Assembly: GCF_900205925.1 (NCBI RefSeq)
Contig: NZ_OAOD01000007.1
Coordinates: 1 to 64,000, forward strand
Reading direction: 5' to 3'
Source: Clostridium peptidivorans
GTDB lineage: Bacteria; Bacillota; Clostridia; Clostridiales; Clostridiaceae
Length of the DNA: 64,000 bases
How positions within the stretch are numbered: the stretch's first letter is position 1; every line of letters begins with the position of its first letter. The position numbers and the translations under genes were made by a program. The notes under the pieces were generated by a model that saw only the letters and a program-made list of their open reading frames with translations, had not been told where the DNA came from and did no database searches. Shown piece by piece: positions 35,538 to 43,509 of this stretch.

Positions 35538-35732
35538 TTATATAAATTGATTAGTAGCGCTATTGTAATGAACTTCAATACTTTCAAGTTTATTTATTAT
35601 TTCACTTTCTTCTATGTTATAGGTCTTGCATAAATCATCCAAGCTTAAAAATTCGTCTCTAAGTTTCATATTTATAACACTAAGTAATATATATGAATCC
35701 ATATTTAAAATTCTATCTTTATCCAAGTACAT
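35538..35732 (-). CDS. DUF4250 family small protein
   Basis: 64 residues. The pattern DSYILLSVINMKLRDEFLSLDDLCKTYNI with a final AT-N-Q-F matches the DUF4250 family as I recall it: small helical proteins of unknown function common in Firmicutes and Bacteroidetes. The core looks like a helix-turn-helix-sized unit. GGAGAGG precedes the start. Confidence 0.7.
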   Translation of the reverse strand: MYLDKDRILNMDSYILLSVINMKLRDEFLSLDDLCKTYNIEESEIINKLESIEVHYNSATNQFI

Positions 35733-35819
35733 AGTTTACCTCTCCTTGCACTATTTGTATGTTCAGTTTTATATACTTTACATTTTATCTTATATATAAT
35801 TATATTATAAACTTATTAT

Positions 35820-36164
35820 TTACTTTTTATCATCATTATCTTCTTCAGGCCATTTTATAAGTATTATTGGTATAATTTGATTAGATGAAACAAAAAGTAC
35901 GCCTTTACCTAGTCTATCCTCAATTTCATCAATTCCTCTTGATCTTATATGCATTTGAATTACATCTCTATCCCTAGTACTTCTTGCTTGTATAGATCCC
36001 CTTGAATCTAGATAAAAAATAGCTGCAAGTATTTGTGATTTATTACACCCTATAATTTTATAAAATTGTCTTTGAATATCTCCGAAACTTTCTACTTTAA
36101 ACAAATCATTGTAAAGCTGAAATAGTATATTAAGCCTTAAAAGTTCATTTTGGGCAGGAATCAT
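35820..36164 (-). CDS. Uncharacterised small protein, paralogue of the gene at 36568
   Basis: 114 residues, no signal peptide. It aligns with the 112-residue product of 36568-36906: both have LxxLYNDLF near residue 17, an A-A-x-x-Y-L helix at about 46-51, then D-x-x-x-A/M-x-I-R-x-x-G-I-D-x-x-E-D. The pattern of helices followed by a charged hairpin recalls a winged-helix, but no function is proven. It is the last of three genes in an operon, 20 bp after its neighbour, with GGGGG site. The tail EEDNDDKK is acidic and basic mixed. Confidence 0.6.
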   Translation of the reverse strand: MIPAQNELLRLNILFQLYNDLFKVESFGDIQRQFYKIIGCNKSQILAAIFYLDSRGSIQARSTRDRDVIQMHIRSRGIDEIEDRLGKGVLFVSSNQIIPIILIKWPEEDNDDKK

Positions 36165-36184
36165 TTAAATCCCCCTTCTATTCA

Positions 36185-36568
36185 TTACCCTCTAAGCCAT
36201 TCGTCAAAGGTTAGAGGCGACCATCCTGAAGGTGGTCTAGGCGGTCTTCCAGGCCTTAAAGGTTGGCCTGCAATAAGTGGTTTTTCTGGCCCAAGAGGTC
36301 TTGGCTGAAATAATGGCTCTTCCTTAAAAGGGCTTCCTCCACCTAAAGAACTTATTGTGAATCTTGGGCTCCATGCTACCACTCTTCCCTGTCTGTCAAA
36401 AAGTGTTAATTTATTTATAGCTCCTATCCACTGTTCATTTACATTCCACACATATCCATCAGCTATATAAGCTACCCATCTTAAGTTCACATCAAATATA
36501 TATTGATTATTTACAACCCACGCAACTAAGTTTACGTATCTATCATACAAAGGTTCATAAGGTTCCAT
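36185..36568 (-). CDS. Beta-repeat protein with proline-rich tail
   Basis: 127 residues. The first ~75 are short repeated strands: VAWVVNNQYIFDVNLRWVAY, then IADGYVWNVNEQWIGAI, then LFDRQGRVVAW. This pattern resembles the small '4-fold beta flower' repeat domain. From about residue 78 it becomes a Pro/Gly/Arg tail (FQPRPLGPEKPLIAG, RPGRPPRPPSGW). No signal sequence. It overlaps the upstream gene by one base (TAATG) and is co-transcribed. The divergent genes at 37105 and 37763 have similar Pro-rich and Trp-rich parts, so all may work in one structure. Confidence 0.6.
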   Translation of the reverse strand: MEPYEPLYDRYVNLVAWVVNNQYIFDVNLRWVAYIADGYVWNVNEQWIGAINKLTLFDRQGRVVAWSPRFTISSLGGGSPFKEEPLFQPRPLGPEKPLIAGQPLRPGRPPRPPSGWSPLTFDEWLRG

Positions 36569-36906
36569 TAAGCATTTCCTCCTACCTGTGGCTCACTTAC
36601 TCGTTTCAAAAGATTTCCATATAATTGAGATAAAAATAACTCTCCACCTTCAGAAAGTAAATCCTCTACTATATCTATGCCTGATCCTCGTATATAAGCT
36701 GATACGGTTTTATCCTGTTCAATATTAAAAAATATCCACCTTCTCTCAAACAGATAATAAAGTGCTGCTATTATTTCTATTCTACTACATTCTGGGACAT
36801 TATAATCTATGCTTACGCAAAATTCATATCCATAAGTAAAAAGATCATTGTATAATTGTACAAGCAAACTATTTCTTAATAAATTTCTCCCTGCTAAAAA
36901 TAACAT
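36568..36906 (-). CDS. Uncharacterised small protein, paralogue of the gene at 35820
   Basis: 112 residues, first gene of the three-gene minus operon. Shares VQLYNDLF, IAALYYLFERRW and YIRGSGIDIVEDLL with the 35820 product, so they derive from a duplication. GGAGGG lies four bases before the ATG, a short spacing. Upstream on the minus strand an AC lies 17 bp before a TATATATAT tract, only a partial match to a sigma-K promoter. Confidence 0.6.
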   Translation of the reverse strand: MLFLAGRNLLRNSLLVQLYNDLFTYGYEFCVSIDYNVPECSRIEIIAALYYLFERRWIFFNIEQDKTVSAYIRGSGIDIVEDLLSEGGELFLSQLYGNLLKRVSEPQVGGNA

Positions 36907-37104
36907 ATACCCTCCAGCTCTTAAAATGCTTACTATAATATATATATTCCTAATAGATTTTTAGTTCACATTTTTATCATTAATATTTTCTAATATTTTC
37001 TAATATTTTTTCAATATTATTTTATTTAAATATTATTTTTCATTAACACTTTTCATCTAATCTGCATAGTATATTATTGGTAATCTTAAAAAGGAGAGTA
37101 AATC
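36907..37104. promoter_or_regulatory. Divergent control region with tandem 10-bp repeats
   Basis: Three tandem copies of TAATATTTTC/T (36981-37010) and very AT-rich sequence lie between the two divergent transcription units; the sigma-K-type promoter of the plus-strand gene is at its right end. Confidence 0.55.
37046..37073 (+). promoter_or_regulatory. Sigma-K-type promoter of the 37105 gene
   Basis: AC at 37046-37047, 17 bp, then CATAGTATA at 37065-37073, matching AC-N16/17-CATANNNTA, the mother-cell sigma-K consensus. An almost identical copy precedes the next gene. Confidence 0.7.
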
Positions 37105-37698
37105 ATGTATATTGATGATTTTGAAGACTTTTACAGATCAGATGAAAGTGAATTTGTAAATGAGTTTAATTCTCGTGATAACTTTGATGAAGATGATAAC
37201 TTCGAGGAGTTTGATGAATTTACTGACTTTGAAGACTCAAATGATCTTAATGATTTTAGAAACGATGATATCTTTAGAGGCTTTGATGACTCTGATGACT
37301 CTGATGAATTTGAAGAAGTAGATGAGATTAATGATAGGTCATTTATGTGTCCAGCAAGGTGCCCTTTCTTTAAACAATTTTACAGACAAATGCCAACTCC
37401 ATCATCTCCACCTGGACCCGGACAAGGAAATAGACCTCCAAGCGGACCTCCACCATCTGTAACTCCTCAAGAGCCAGTAACAGCATCCGGTGGACCTCAA
37501 ACATTTGCAGTAGATCCAGGTGCCATAAGAAGATGTGTATTTAGATTTGTATATATTTGGCCTAGACGCGGCAGAAGTTTCTGGATATGGTTAACCTTTG
37601 TGGGCCGAAGATCTATAGCTGGCTGGAAATGGGATGGCAGAAGATGGTTTTACTTTGGAATGGATTTAAGAGACATAAGAAGCTTTAGATGCCACTAA
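37105..37698 (+). CDS. Acidic/proline-rich/aromatic protein, probable spore-surface component (paralogue 1)
   Basis: 197 residues, no signal peptide. Four parts: a very acidic D/E/F-rich repeat region (1-78, e.g. FDEDDNFEEFDEFTDFED), a C-P motif (SFMCPARCPFFKQFYRQ), a Pro/Gly linker (96-130) and a basic-aromatic C-terminal domain (VDPGAIRRCVFRFVYIWP, FWIWLTFVGRRSIAGWKW, RRWFYFGMDLRD). Four cysteines in pairs. I do not recognise a named family. The sigma-K-like promoter points to late mother-cell expression, so a coat or exosporium protein is the best guess. AAAGGAG site. Confidence 0.65.
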   Translation: MYIDDFEDFYRSDESEFVNEFNSRDNFDEDDNFEEFDEFTDFEDSNDLNDFRNDDIFRGFDDSDDSDEFEEVDEINDRSFMCPARCPFFKQFYRQMPTPSSPPGPGQGNRPPSGPPPSVTPQEPVTASGGPQTFAVDPGAIRRCVFRFVYIWPRRGRSFWIWLTFVGRRSIAGWKWDGRRWFYFGMDLRDIRSFRCH

Positions 37699-37703
37699 TG
37701 TTA

Positions 37704-37731
37704 ACACTTTTCCCCTAATCCTCATACTATA
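37704..37731 (+). promoter_or_regulatory. Sigma-K-type promoter of the 37763 gene
   Basis: AC at 37704-37705, 17 bp, CATACTATA at 37723-37731. The whole leader from TTAACACTTTT through ATTATTGGTAATCTTAAAAAG repeats the one before 37105. Confidence 0.7.
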
Positions 37732-37762
37732 TTATTGGTAATCTTAAAAAGGAGATCACGTA

Positions 37763-38251
37763 ATGTATATTGATGATTTTGAAGAATTTGATGAATTTAC
37801 TGAATTTCAGTACTTAGATGACTTTAGGGATAATAATACTTTTAGAGACTTTGATGATACTGAGGAAATAGATGAGCCTAATCGCAATTCATTTATGTGT
37901 CCAGCAGTATGTCCTTTTTATAGGCAATTTTACAAACAATCTTATAGACAATTCCCACATCCTCTTGGAGTTAGTGATACCGGTGGGCCTAGACAAGTAA
38001 ATCAACCGCCAAGTGGTCCTCCACCATCTGTAACTCCTCAGGAACCAGTTCAAACATTTGCAGTAGATCCAGGTGCCATAAGAGGATGCCTATATAAATA
38101 TGTATATATTTGGCCTAACCGCGGCAGTAGTTTCTGGATGTGGCTAGTCTATGTAGGCCGACAATCTATAGCTGGCTGGAGATGGGATGGCAGAAGATGG
38201 TTTTATTTTGGAATGGATTTGAAAGACATAAAAAGCTTTAAATGCTACTAA
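37763..38251 (+). CDS. Acidic/proline-rich/aromatic protein, probable spore-surface component (paralogue 2)
   Basis: 162 residues. Same architecture as the preceding gene with a shorter acidic part (1-40): MYIDDFEEFDEFTEFQ, then SFMCPAVCPFYRQFYKQ, a Pro-rich linker (PPSGPPPSVTPQEP is identical in both) and a C-terminal domain with SFWMWLVYVGRQSIAGWRW and GRRWFYFGMDLKDI. The linker and C-terminal domain are nearly identical between the two genes, so a recent tandem duplication that included the promoter is likely. Fold-back copy B begins about 5 bp after the stop. Confidence 0.65.
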   Translation: MYIDDFEEFDEFTEFQYLDDFRDNNTFRDFDDTEEIDEPNRNSFMCPAVCPFYRQFYKQSYRQFPHPLGVSDTGGPRQVNQPPSGPPPSVTPQEPVQTFAVDPGAIRGCLYKYVYIWPNRGSSFWMWLVYVGRQSIAGWRWDGRRWFYFGMDLKDIKSFKCY

Positions 38252-38255
38252 TAGA

Positions 38256-38366
38256 AAAATGTTGAACCTACAGTATGAGATTTGCATTTAGGAAAGAGCT
38301 TCTAATGCTTGTTCAATGCTTTCTACAATGCAAATCTCATACTGTATATTCAATATTAAAAATATC
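38256..38366 (+). repeat. Fold-back repeat, copy B (internally deleted)
   Basis: About 111 bp. Keeps both ends (AATGTTGAAC... and ...TTCAATATTAAAAATATC) and the outer arms CAGTATGAGATTTGCATT with AATGCAAATCTCATACTG, but lacks the middle and apical stems. It begins ~5 bp after the stop of the 37763 gene. Confidence 0.8.
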
Positions 38367-38654
38367 ACCTATACCTGCTAAAGGAGGAAATTCAGTAGGC
38401 TGAATTCCTAAAATATTTTACGACTTGGTACATAAAAATCTTTTAGGGCGTCAGCACTGGAGGTCACAAGAACTTATAAGAAATGAATATAAAAGTTTAA
38501 TTTGGCATGCTGAAAGGCTCTTAATAAAAATTTGAATGGATAACATTTTACAACCTATCGATTTGCGGGCTTACCAGCCCTTTGCTAAGTATCAATTTAT
38601 TAAAAGGAAATTTCGCTAAAGGGAAATTTCTTCCTTCAGTCAGTAAACCTAAGT
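38367..38654 (+). repeat. Repeat R2, copy 1
   Basis: About 285 bp, the reverse complement of 49322-49600 with many exact blocks: TTCAGTCAGT at one end, CAGCCCTTT, TTTATTAAAAGGAA, CTTAATAAAAA, CTAAAATATTTTA. Contains small hairpins (GGAAATTTCGC... and GGGCTTACCAGCCC). No coding potential seen. It lies between fold-back copies B and C. Confidence 0.75.
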
Positions 38655-38887
38655 AATATTTTGAATATTGAATAATCATATGGGATTTACATTGTAGAAA
38701 GCATTGAGTAAGCACTAAAGGGTCTTTATTTCTGAAATTAAAATATCGTTAAGAACCTTCTGTTGTTTGAGCAAAGCGAGTTTAGAAGGTTTAGATATTT
38801 TAAGGACAGAAATATTAGACCTTTTTTGCGAAACGAACGCTTTCCTAAATGTAAATCCCATACGATAGATTCAATATTCAAAATGTC
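38655..38887 (-). repeat. Fold-back repeat, copy C
   Basis: About 233 bp in the opposite orientation to A, B and E. Contains ATTGTAGAAAGCATTGAG, TGTTTGAGCAAAGCGAGTTTAG and GCGAAACGAACGCTTTCCTA, the family cores. Apical arms ACCTTCT/AGAAGGT; middle arms AAGGGTCT with AGACCTTT. Unlike the others it does not abut a minus-strand stop codon. Confidence 0.85.
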
Positions 38888-38985
38888 GCAATTTCCTTTT
38901 ACTATGATCTTTTTCATAAACAATAGCCAATAATTAAGCATACCCCCCTTCCCCTTCCTTATGGTATAATATTTCCGGTGATTAT

Positions 38986-39972
38986 ATGAATTTAATAGAA
39001 AAAGCAAATGCACTCCCTCATCATCCTGGAGTGTACATTATGAAAGATTCTTCAGATATAATAATATATGTTGGAAAATCTAAAAACTTAAAAAATAGGG
39101 TAAAACAATACTTTTATAATGGAAAAAAACCTTCTACCAAAGTAGAAAAACTGGTTAAGAACATAAAAGACTTTGACTTTATATTATGCGATACTGAATT
39201 CGAGGCACTGCTTTTAGAAAATAAACTAATAAAAAAGTACAAGCCTCATTATAATAGACTTCTTAAAAATTATGAGAAATATGGCTATATAAAAATTACT
39301 AGAGAAGAATTTCCTAAATTAGATGTATGTCTTAATATAGAAGACGATTCTATGCACTTTGGACCTTATACAAGTTATCATATGGCACAGGATGCAGTGA
39401 ATGCTATAAATGATAATCTTTTAATACGTTCTTGCAAAGATAAAACATTTACTAAATCTTTTGAAGGGTGTTTAAATTTTCATTTAGGAAAGTGCTTAGC
39501 TCCTTGTAGAAAAAATATATCTAAGGATACATATGTAAAAGAACTATTTAAGGCTATAAATTTTTTATATAATAAAGACGACTCCATCTTAAAAAACATA
39601 GAAAAAAACATGGAAGAGGCATCTCTAGCTTTAGATTTTGATAAGGCGATAAAATTTAGAGATGACTTCAAAGCATTGAATGTTATTTTAAAAGAAACCT
39701 CTTTCATTATAAATACTTTAAAATTTCAAAGAAAAGTGCTTGTAGAAAAGCTTGAAAATGAACATAAGCTATTTTTTATAATTGGTTATAAGGTAATACA
39801 TAAAGAAATTGTAAGTTTAGAATTTAATATGATCCAATCCTATATAAAAAGCAATTGGGAAACTCTACCTTGCAATCAATTTCAAATTAAAGATTACATT
39901 CCCAAGGATGAATTAGATGAATTAGAAATAGTTGAATTCTATTTGAATAGAGAAGATAAGGTTGTAATTTAA
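38986..39972 (+). CDS. UvrC-like GIY-YIG endonuclease (Cho type)
   Basis: 328 residues. The N-terminal GIY-YIG nuclease domain is intact: PGVYIMKDSSDIIIYVGKSKNLKNRV with E near FEALLLENKLIKKYKPHYN. A UvrC-type zinc/iron cysteine cluster region (C-L-N-F-H-L-G-K-C-L-A-P-C) and a UVR helix pair (MEEASLALDFDKAIKFRDD) follow. The C-terminal endonuclease V-like and HhH domains of UvrC are missing, so it resembles Cho, which makes the 3' incision at bulky lesions. A full uvrC elsewhere is expected. Start has GGTGAT upstream and a TATAAT about 20 bp away. Confidence 0.85.
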   Translation: MNLIEKANALPHHPGVYIMKDSSDIIIYVGKSKNLKNRVKQYFYNGKKPSTKVEKLVKNIKDFDFILCDTEFEALLLENKLIKKYKPHYNRLLKNYEKYGYIKITREEFPKLDVCLNIEDDSMHFGPYTSYHMAQDAVNAINDNLLIRSCKDKTFTKSFEGCLNFHLGKCLAPCRKNISKDTYVKELFKAINFLYNKDDSILKNIEKNMEEASLALDFDKAIKFRDDFKALNVILKETSFIINTLKFQRKVLVEKLENEHKLFFIIGYKVIHKEIVSLEFNMIQSYIKSNWETLPCNQFQIKDYIPKDELDELEIVEFYLNREDKVVI

Positions 39973-39991
39973 TTTCAATGATGAATTTTTA

Positions 39992-40024
39992 AAAGTATGC
40001 TAATTAATTATTTTAGCATACTTT
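39992..40024. terminator. Bidirectional terminator
   Basis: Stem AAAGTATGCTAA/TTAGCATACTTT between the Cho-like gene and the convergent MBL gene, with T/A tracts on both sides. Confidence 0.8.
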
Positions 40025-40090
40025 CTATCTTTATTATTTACCCAATTACCATATTATTCATTTTAGAGGCTAACTGTACCCTTTTACTTT

Positions 40091-40954
40091 TCACTTATTA
40101 TTAATTATTGATTTAATCATAGCCCGATTATTTATCTCGAAAGCTTTATCTGGTTGAAGAGATCTAGCTTCTTTATCTTGAAAATTCTTTTTATACTCTT
40201 CAAAAATCTTATCTTCATCAAATCCTTCTTGAAATAATTCAAGCACAAAGTTTCTGGTCCTATTTGCAGCTTCCATGCACTTTTCCCAGTATATAGGTGT
40301 TTCACTTTCACTTACAAAGCCTAAATGAGGAGATACAATATATTTTGCATTTGTTTTTTGGCATTTTTTGATGGAATCTATTGTCTCCTTATAACTAATT
40401 ATAAATGAAGAATAAAGCTTTCCTGATTTACTCATAACCCCAGATGTTTCACTCGGAAAAATAACCTGATTATTTACTAAAAATGATAATGAACACTTAG
40501 TATGTCCAAGGGTTTCTAGCACAGTAATGGTTGTACCTCCTAAATCTATTAAATCTCCATCTGAAATTTTTTCATCTACTTTCATTAAGTTATCATCATA
40601 ATTTAATAGTTGACTTTCTCCATAAAGTGCAGCAGCCCCATTGCCAAGTTCTCTAATAGTTTTTAGAGCACTTTCCTTAGTTAAAACATTTTGTGCATAT
40701 TCTGCTGCCAACACTTTAACATCAGGCCACACCTTCCTTAAATATGGTACTGCTCCAATATGGTCGTAATGAGAGTGACTAAGAAGTATATACTCTAACT
40801 TTCTTCCATCCTCAAGCACTTGCTGAATATTTCTGATAAGATTAGAAGCACAGTAAGCCATTCCACAATCAATTAATGCTGTTTTATCTTCTCCAAGTAT
40901 TAAAAATGCGGTGCTGCTGCCTTTTCCGCTTGTTACATTTATTATATTATTCAT
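40091..40954 (-). CDS. MBL fold metallo-hydrolase
   Basis: 287 residues. The metallo-beta-lactamase motif LSHSHYDHIGAVPYL (HxHxDH) is clear, followed by further metal ligands in LETLGHTKCSLSF and in SPHLGFVS. The central PSETSGV and the helical C-terminus (about 200-287) resemble the glyoxalase-II/flavoprotein-like branch. No partner gene is near. Substrate unknown. Confidence 0.85.
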   Translation of the reverse strand: MNNIINVTSGKGSSTAFLILGEDKTALIDCGMAYCASNLIRNIQQVLEDGRKLEYILLSHSHYDHIGAVPYLRKVWPDVKVLAAEYAQNVLTKESALKTIRELGNGAAALYGESQLLNYDDNLMKVDEKISDGDLIDLGGTTITVLETLGHTKCSLSFLVNNQVIFPSETSGVMSKSGKLYSSFIISYKETIDSIKKCQKTNAKYIVSPHLGFVSESETPIYWEKCMEAANRTRNFVLELFQEGFDEDKIFEEYKKNFQDKEARSLQPDKAFEINNRAMIKSIINNK

Positions 40955-41025
40955 TGCTTAATCACCTTTCACACTAAAAATCAGTTTTTTATAATCAAAT
41001 CTTCATAAAAAGAAACAAGTGGATA

Positions 41026-42414
41026 TTAAACTCTCACTTGTTTTAGTAGCTGTCTATTTTCCTTTATAGCTTTATTTTGCTTTGCAAGTATATATAAGAA
41101 GTAAGAAGTCAATACCACTCCTTTTAGCATACTGCTTATACTTATACTCCACCAGATTCCATTAAGCCCCAACATATTTGGTTTTGAAAGCCATATTGCA
41201 CCTGGTATTCTAAGGGCTGTAAATACTATACCTACTACGGCTGGTGGAATAGTTTTTCCTAATCCATTAAATGCTCCTGCTGTGGTTATTTCATAACACA
41301 TTAGAAGCTGTGAAAATCCTAAAATTTTTAAATAATCCGCCCCATATGGAATTACATCCACTTCTGGTATAAATACTGAAAATAATGCCCTGCCTCCAAC
41401 TATTAAAAGTAATGAAGTAGCTATGCCTATAGCACTTATGCCAATCATAGCTGTAACATATCCCTTATTTATTCTATCCCATTTCTTTGCACCAAAATTT
41501 TGCCCTATATATGCTCCCATAGCCGTTGCAAATCCTTCTGCAGTCATCCAAGATAATGCTTCAATTTGAGAACCTACCTTTTGCACTGCAATAGCAACAT
41601 CTCCAAAGGAAGCTACTATTCTTGCAATTATCATGGCAAATATACAAAACATAATATTTTGTAGAGCTACAGGAAGCCCAAAGTGAAATATCTTTTTTAA
41701 AATTTTTAAATTAGGTTTATTAAAAATATTTACTTCATTAAACAAGTCAGTTTTTTTGAATATGTTATATAAAAAAATAATCGTTACTACAAATTGTCCA
41801 ATTATTGTACCTATAGCTGCTCCTGCTACTCCAAGCTTTGGGAAAGGACCTATCCCAAATATTATAAGTGGATCCACAACTATATTTATTAAAAGCCCAA
41901 TGGTGTTTATCTTAAAAGGTGTTTTGCTATCTCCATATCCATTAAATATTCCTGTAAATACAGGGTTTATAAAGTAAAAACTCATTCCTAAAGAAATAAC
42001 TACAAGATAGGTTTCTGCCATATGTATTATATTTTTATCTCCTAAGTTAAAAAAACCTATAAGCTGCTTTCTAAATACTATAAGTATTAAAGCATAAATA
42101 ATTCCTAAAATTATATCAAGCTGCAGAGTATTTTTTACATATTCTTTTACATCTTGTACTTTTCCTCTTCCCATGGATTGAGATACGCCAATTTCTGCTC
42201 CAGCTCTAGGTATAAAAATTATACCCGTTGCAAGCCATGTAAAAAAACCTGCTGTACCCACCGCTGCTACAGAGCTGCTGCTAAGTCTTCCTAAATAAAT
42301 CATATTTATAAGATTACAAGACATTTGAATAAACGACGTGCCCATAATAGGCAGTGATAATTTTATAAGTATATTTAAAATATTTCCTTCTGTTAAATTT
42401 AATTTATTCTCCAT
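41026..42414 (-). CDS. MATE family efflux transporter
   Basis: 462 residues from the ATG at 42414 (GAGAGGT upstream); the longer frame is not needed. Twelve membrane helices in two halves. Typical MATE starts LTEGNILNILIKLSLPIMG and repeats with RxGAE (RAGAEIGVSQSMGRGK) and GYGDSKTPFKINT. Na+ or H+ driven export of cationic drugs or a metabolite. No regulator lies next to it. Confidence 0.92.
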   Translation of the reverse strand: MENKLNLTEGNILNILIKLSLPIMGTSFIQMSCNLINMIYLGRLSSSSVAAVGTAGFFTWLATGIIFIPRAGAEIGVSQSMGRGKVQDVKEYVKNTLQLDIILGIIYALILIVFRKQLIGFFNLGDKNIIHMAETYLVVISLGMSFYFINPVFTGIFNGYGDSKTPFKINTIGLLINIVVDPLIIFGIGPFPKLGVAGAAIGTIIGQFVVTIIFLYNIFKKTDLFNEVNIFNKPNLKILKKIFHFGLPVALQNIMFCIFAMIIARIVASFGDVAIAVQKVGSQIEALSWMTAEGFATAMGAYIGQNFGAKKWDRINKGYVTAMIGISAIGIATSLLLIVGGRALFSVFIPEVDVIPYGADYLKILGFSQLLMCYEITTAGAFNGLGKTIPPAVVGIVFTALRIPGAIWLSKPNMLGLNGIWWSISISSMLKGVVLTSYFLYILAKQNKAIKENRQLLKQVRV

Positions 42415-42585
42415 AGCATTACCTCTCGATTCCCTAAAATTAAGCCTGTACAATTATATCACTTATAACTACAATATAGAAGATATCTTTTAAGTTAATT
42501 TAATAAAGCTTTGAGAATCTTATTCCTTAAAGCTATGTATAATTATATAAAATATCCTATATAATATTTTTAGAGGTGATTATAA

Positions 42586-43509
42586 ATGCTTGATGTATGC
42601 TTATTAGGCTGCGGTGGCAGTATGCCTACCCCTTATAGATATCTTTCTTCACTGCTTTTATCTTATAAAGGTCATAAAATACTTATAGACTGCGGAGAAG
42701 GGACACAAGTTTCTATGAAACTTTTGGGCTGGGGATTTAAGGATATAGATGTTATATGTTTAACTCATTTCCATGCAGACCATGTAATAGGGCTTCCTGG
42801 GCTCCTACTTACCATTGCAAATTCAGGTAGAGAAACTCCTTTAACTATAATAGGACCTGAAGGTTTATCAAAAGTAGTCTCAGGCCTTACTGTTGTATCT
42901 CCTTATTTACCTTATTCACTTGATCTTATTGAGCTTCCATTTAATGAAAACTACTATGAAGATAAATTATTTGAACTAGGAGATTTGGATATATTTGCGC
43001 TTCCTCTTCAACATACTTCTCCATGTTTAGGGTACAGCATAACTGTAAATAGAAAGAACAAATTTAATAAAGAAAAAGCTACTAAAAATAATGTTCCGTT
43101 AAAGCTTTGGAATACTTTGCAAAAGGGGGAAATCGTAGAATTCCAGGGGAAAATATATAACCCAGACATGGTTCTTGGAGAAGATAGGAAGGGTATAAAA
43201 ATAAGCTATTTGACAGATACTCGTCCTATATATTCTATTATACCCTTTGTAAAAAATTCGGATTTATTTATCTGTGAAGGCATGTATGGTGAAGATGATA
43301 AGTCTTCTAAGGCAGTAGAAAATAGCCATATGCTTTTTTCAGAAGCAGCTACTTTAGCCAAAAAAGGAGAAGTAAAGGAGCTTTGGCTTACTCATTTTAG
43401 TCCATCCCTTATGGAACCTGAAAGCTTTTTAAATAATGCCACAAATATATTTGAAAATACTTTTATTGGAGAAGATAGAAAGATTAAAGCATTAAAATTT
43501 CAAGACTGA
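42586..43509 (+). CDS. rnz: Ribonuclease Z
   Basis: 307 residues, the usual ~305. It matures tRNA 3' ends. Metal motif [15 protein letters not shown] near residue 62-76, LIDCGEGTQ with the G-E-G-T-Q typical of RNase [20 protein letters not shown], and a final [10 protein letters not shown]. It abuts the convergent methyltransferase gene with no spacer. GAGGTG site. Confidence 0.95.
   Translation: MLDVCLLGCGGSMPTPYRYLSSLLLSYKGHKILIDCGEGTQVSMKLLGWGFKDIDVICLTHFHADHVIGLPGLLLTIANSGRETPLTIIGPEGLSKVVSGLTVVSPYLPYSLDLIELPFNENYYEDKLFELGDLDIFALPLQHTSPCLGYSITVNRKNKFNKEKATKNNVPLKLWNTLQKGEIVEFQGKIYNPDMVLGEDRKGIKISYLTDTRPIYSIIPFVKNSDLFICEGMYGEDDKSSKAVENSHMLFSEAATLAKKGEVKELWLTHFSPSLMEPESFLNNATNIFENTFIGEDRKIKALKFQD

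Noticed and set aside
36981..37010. CRISPR-like repeats
   Set aside because: Three 10-bp AT-rich tandem copies without spacers; no cas genes in the window. The dispersed fold-back repeats are likewise far too long and irregular for CRISPR.
38738..39013. 91-residue minus-strand frame across fold-back copy C
   Set aside because: It lies inside the repeat's arms and the cho-like promoter, has no ribosome site and no family resemblance; it is a by-product of the palindrome.
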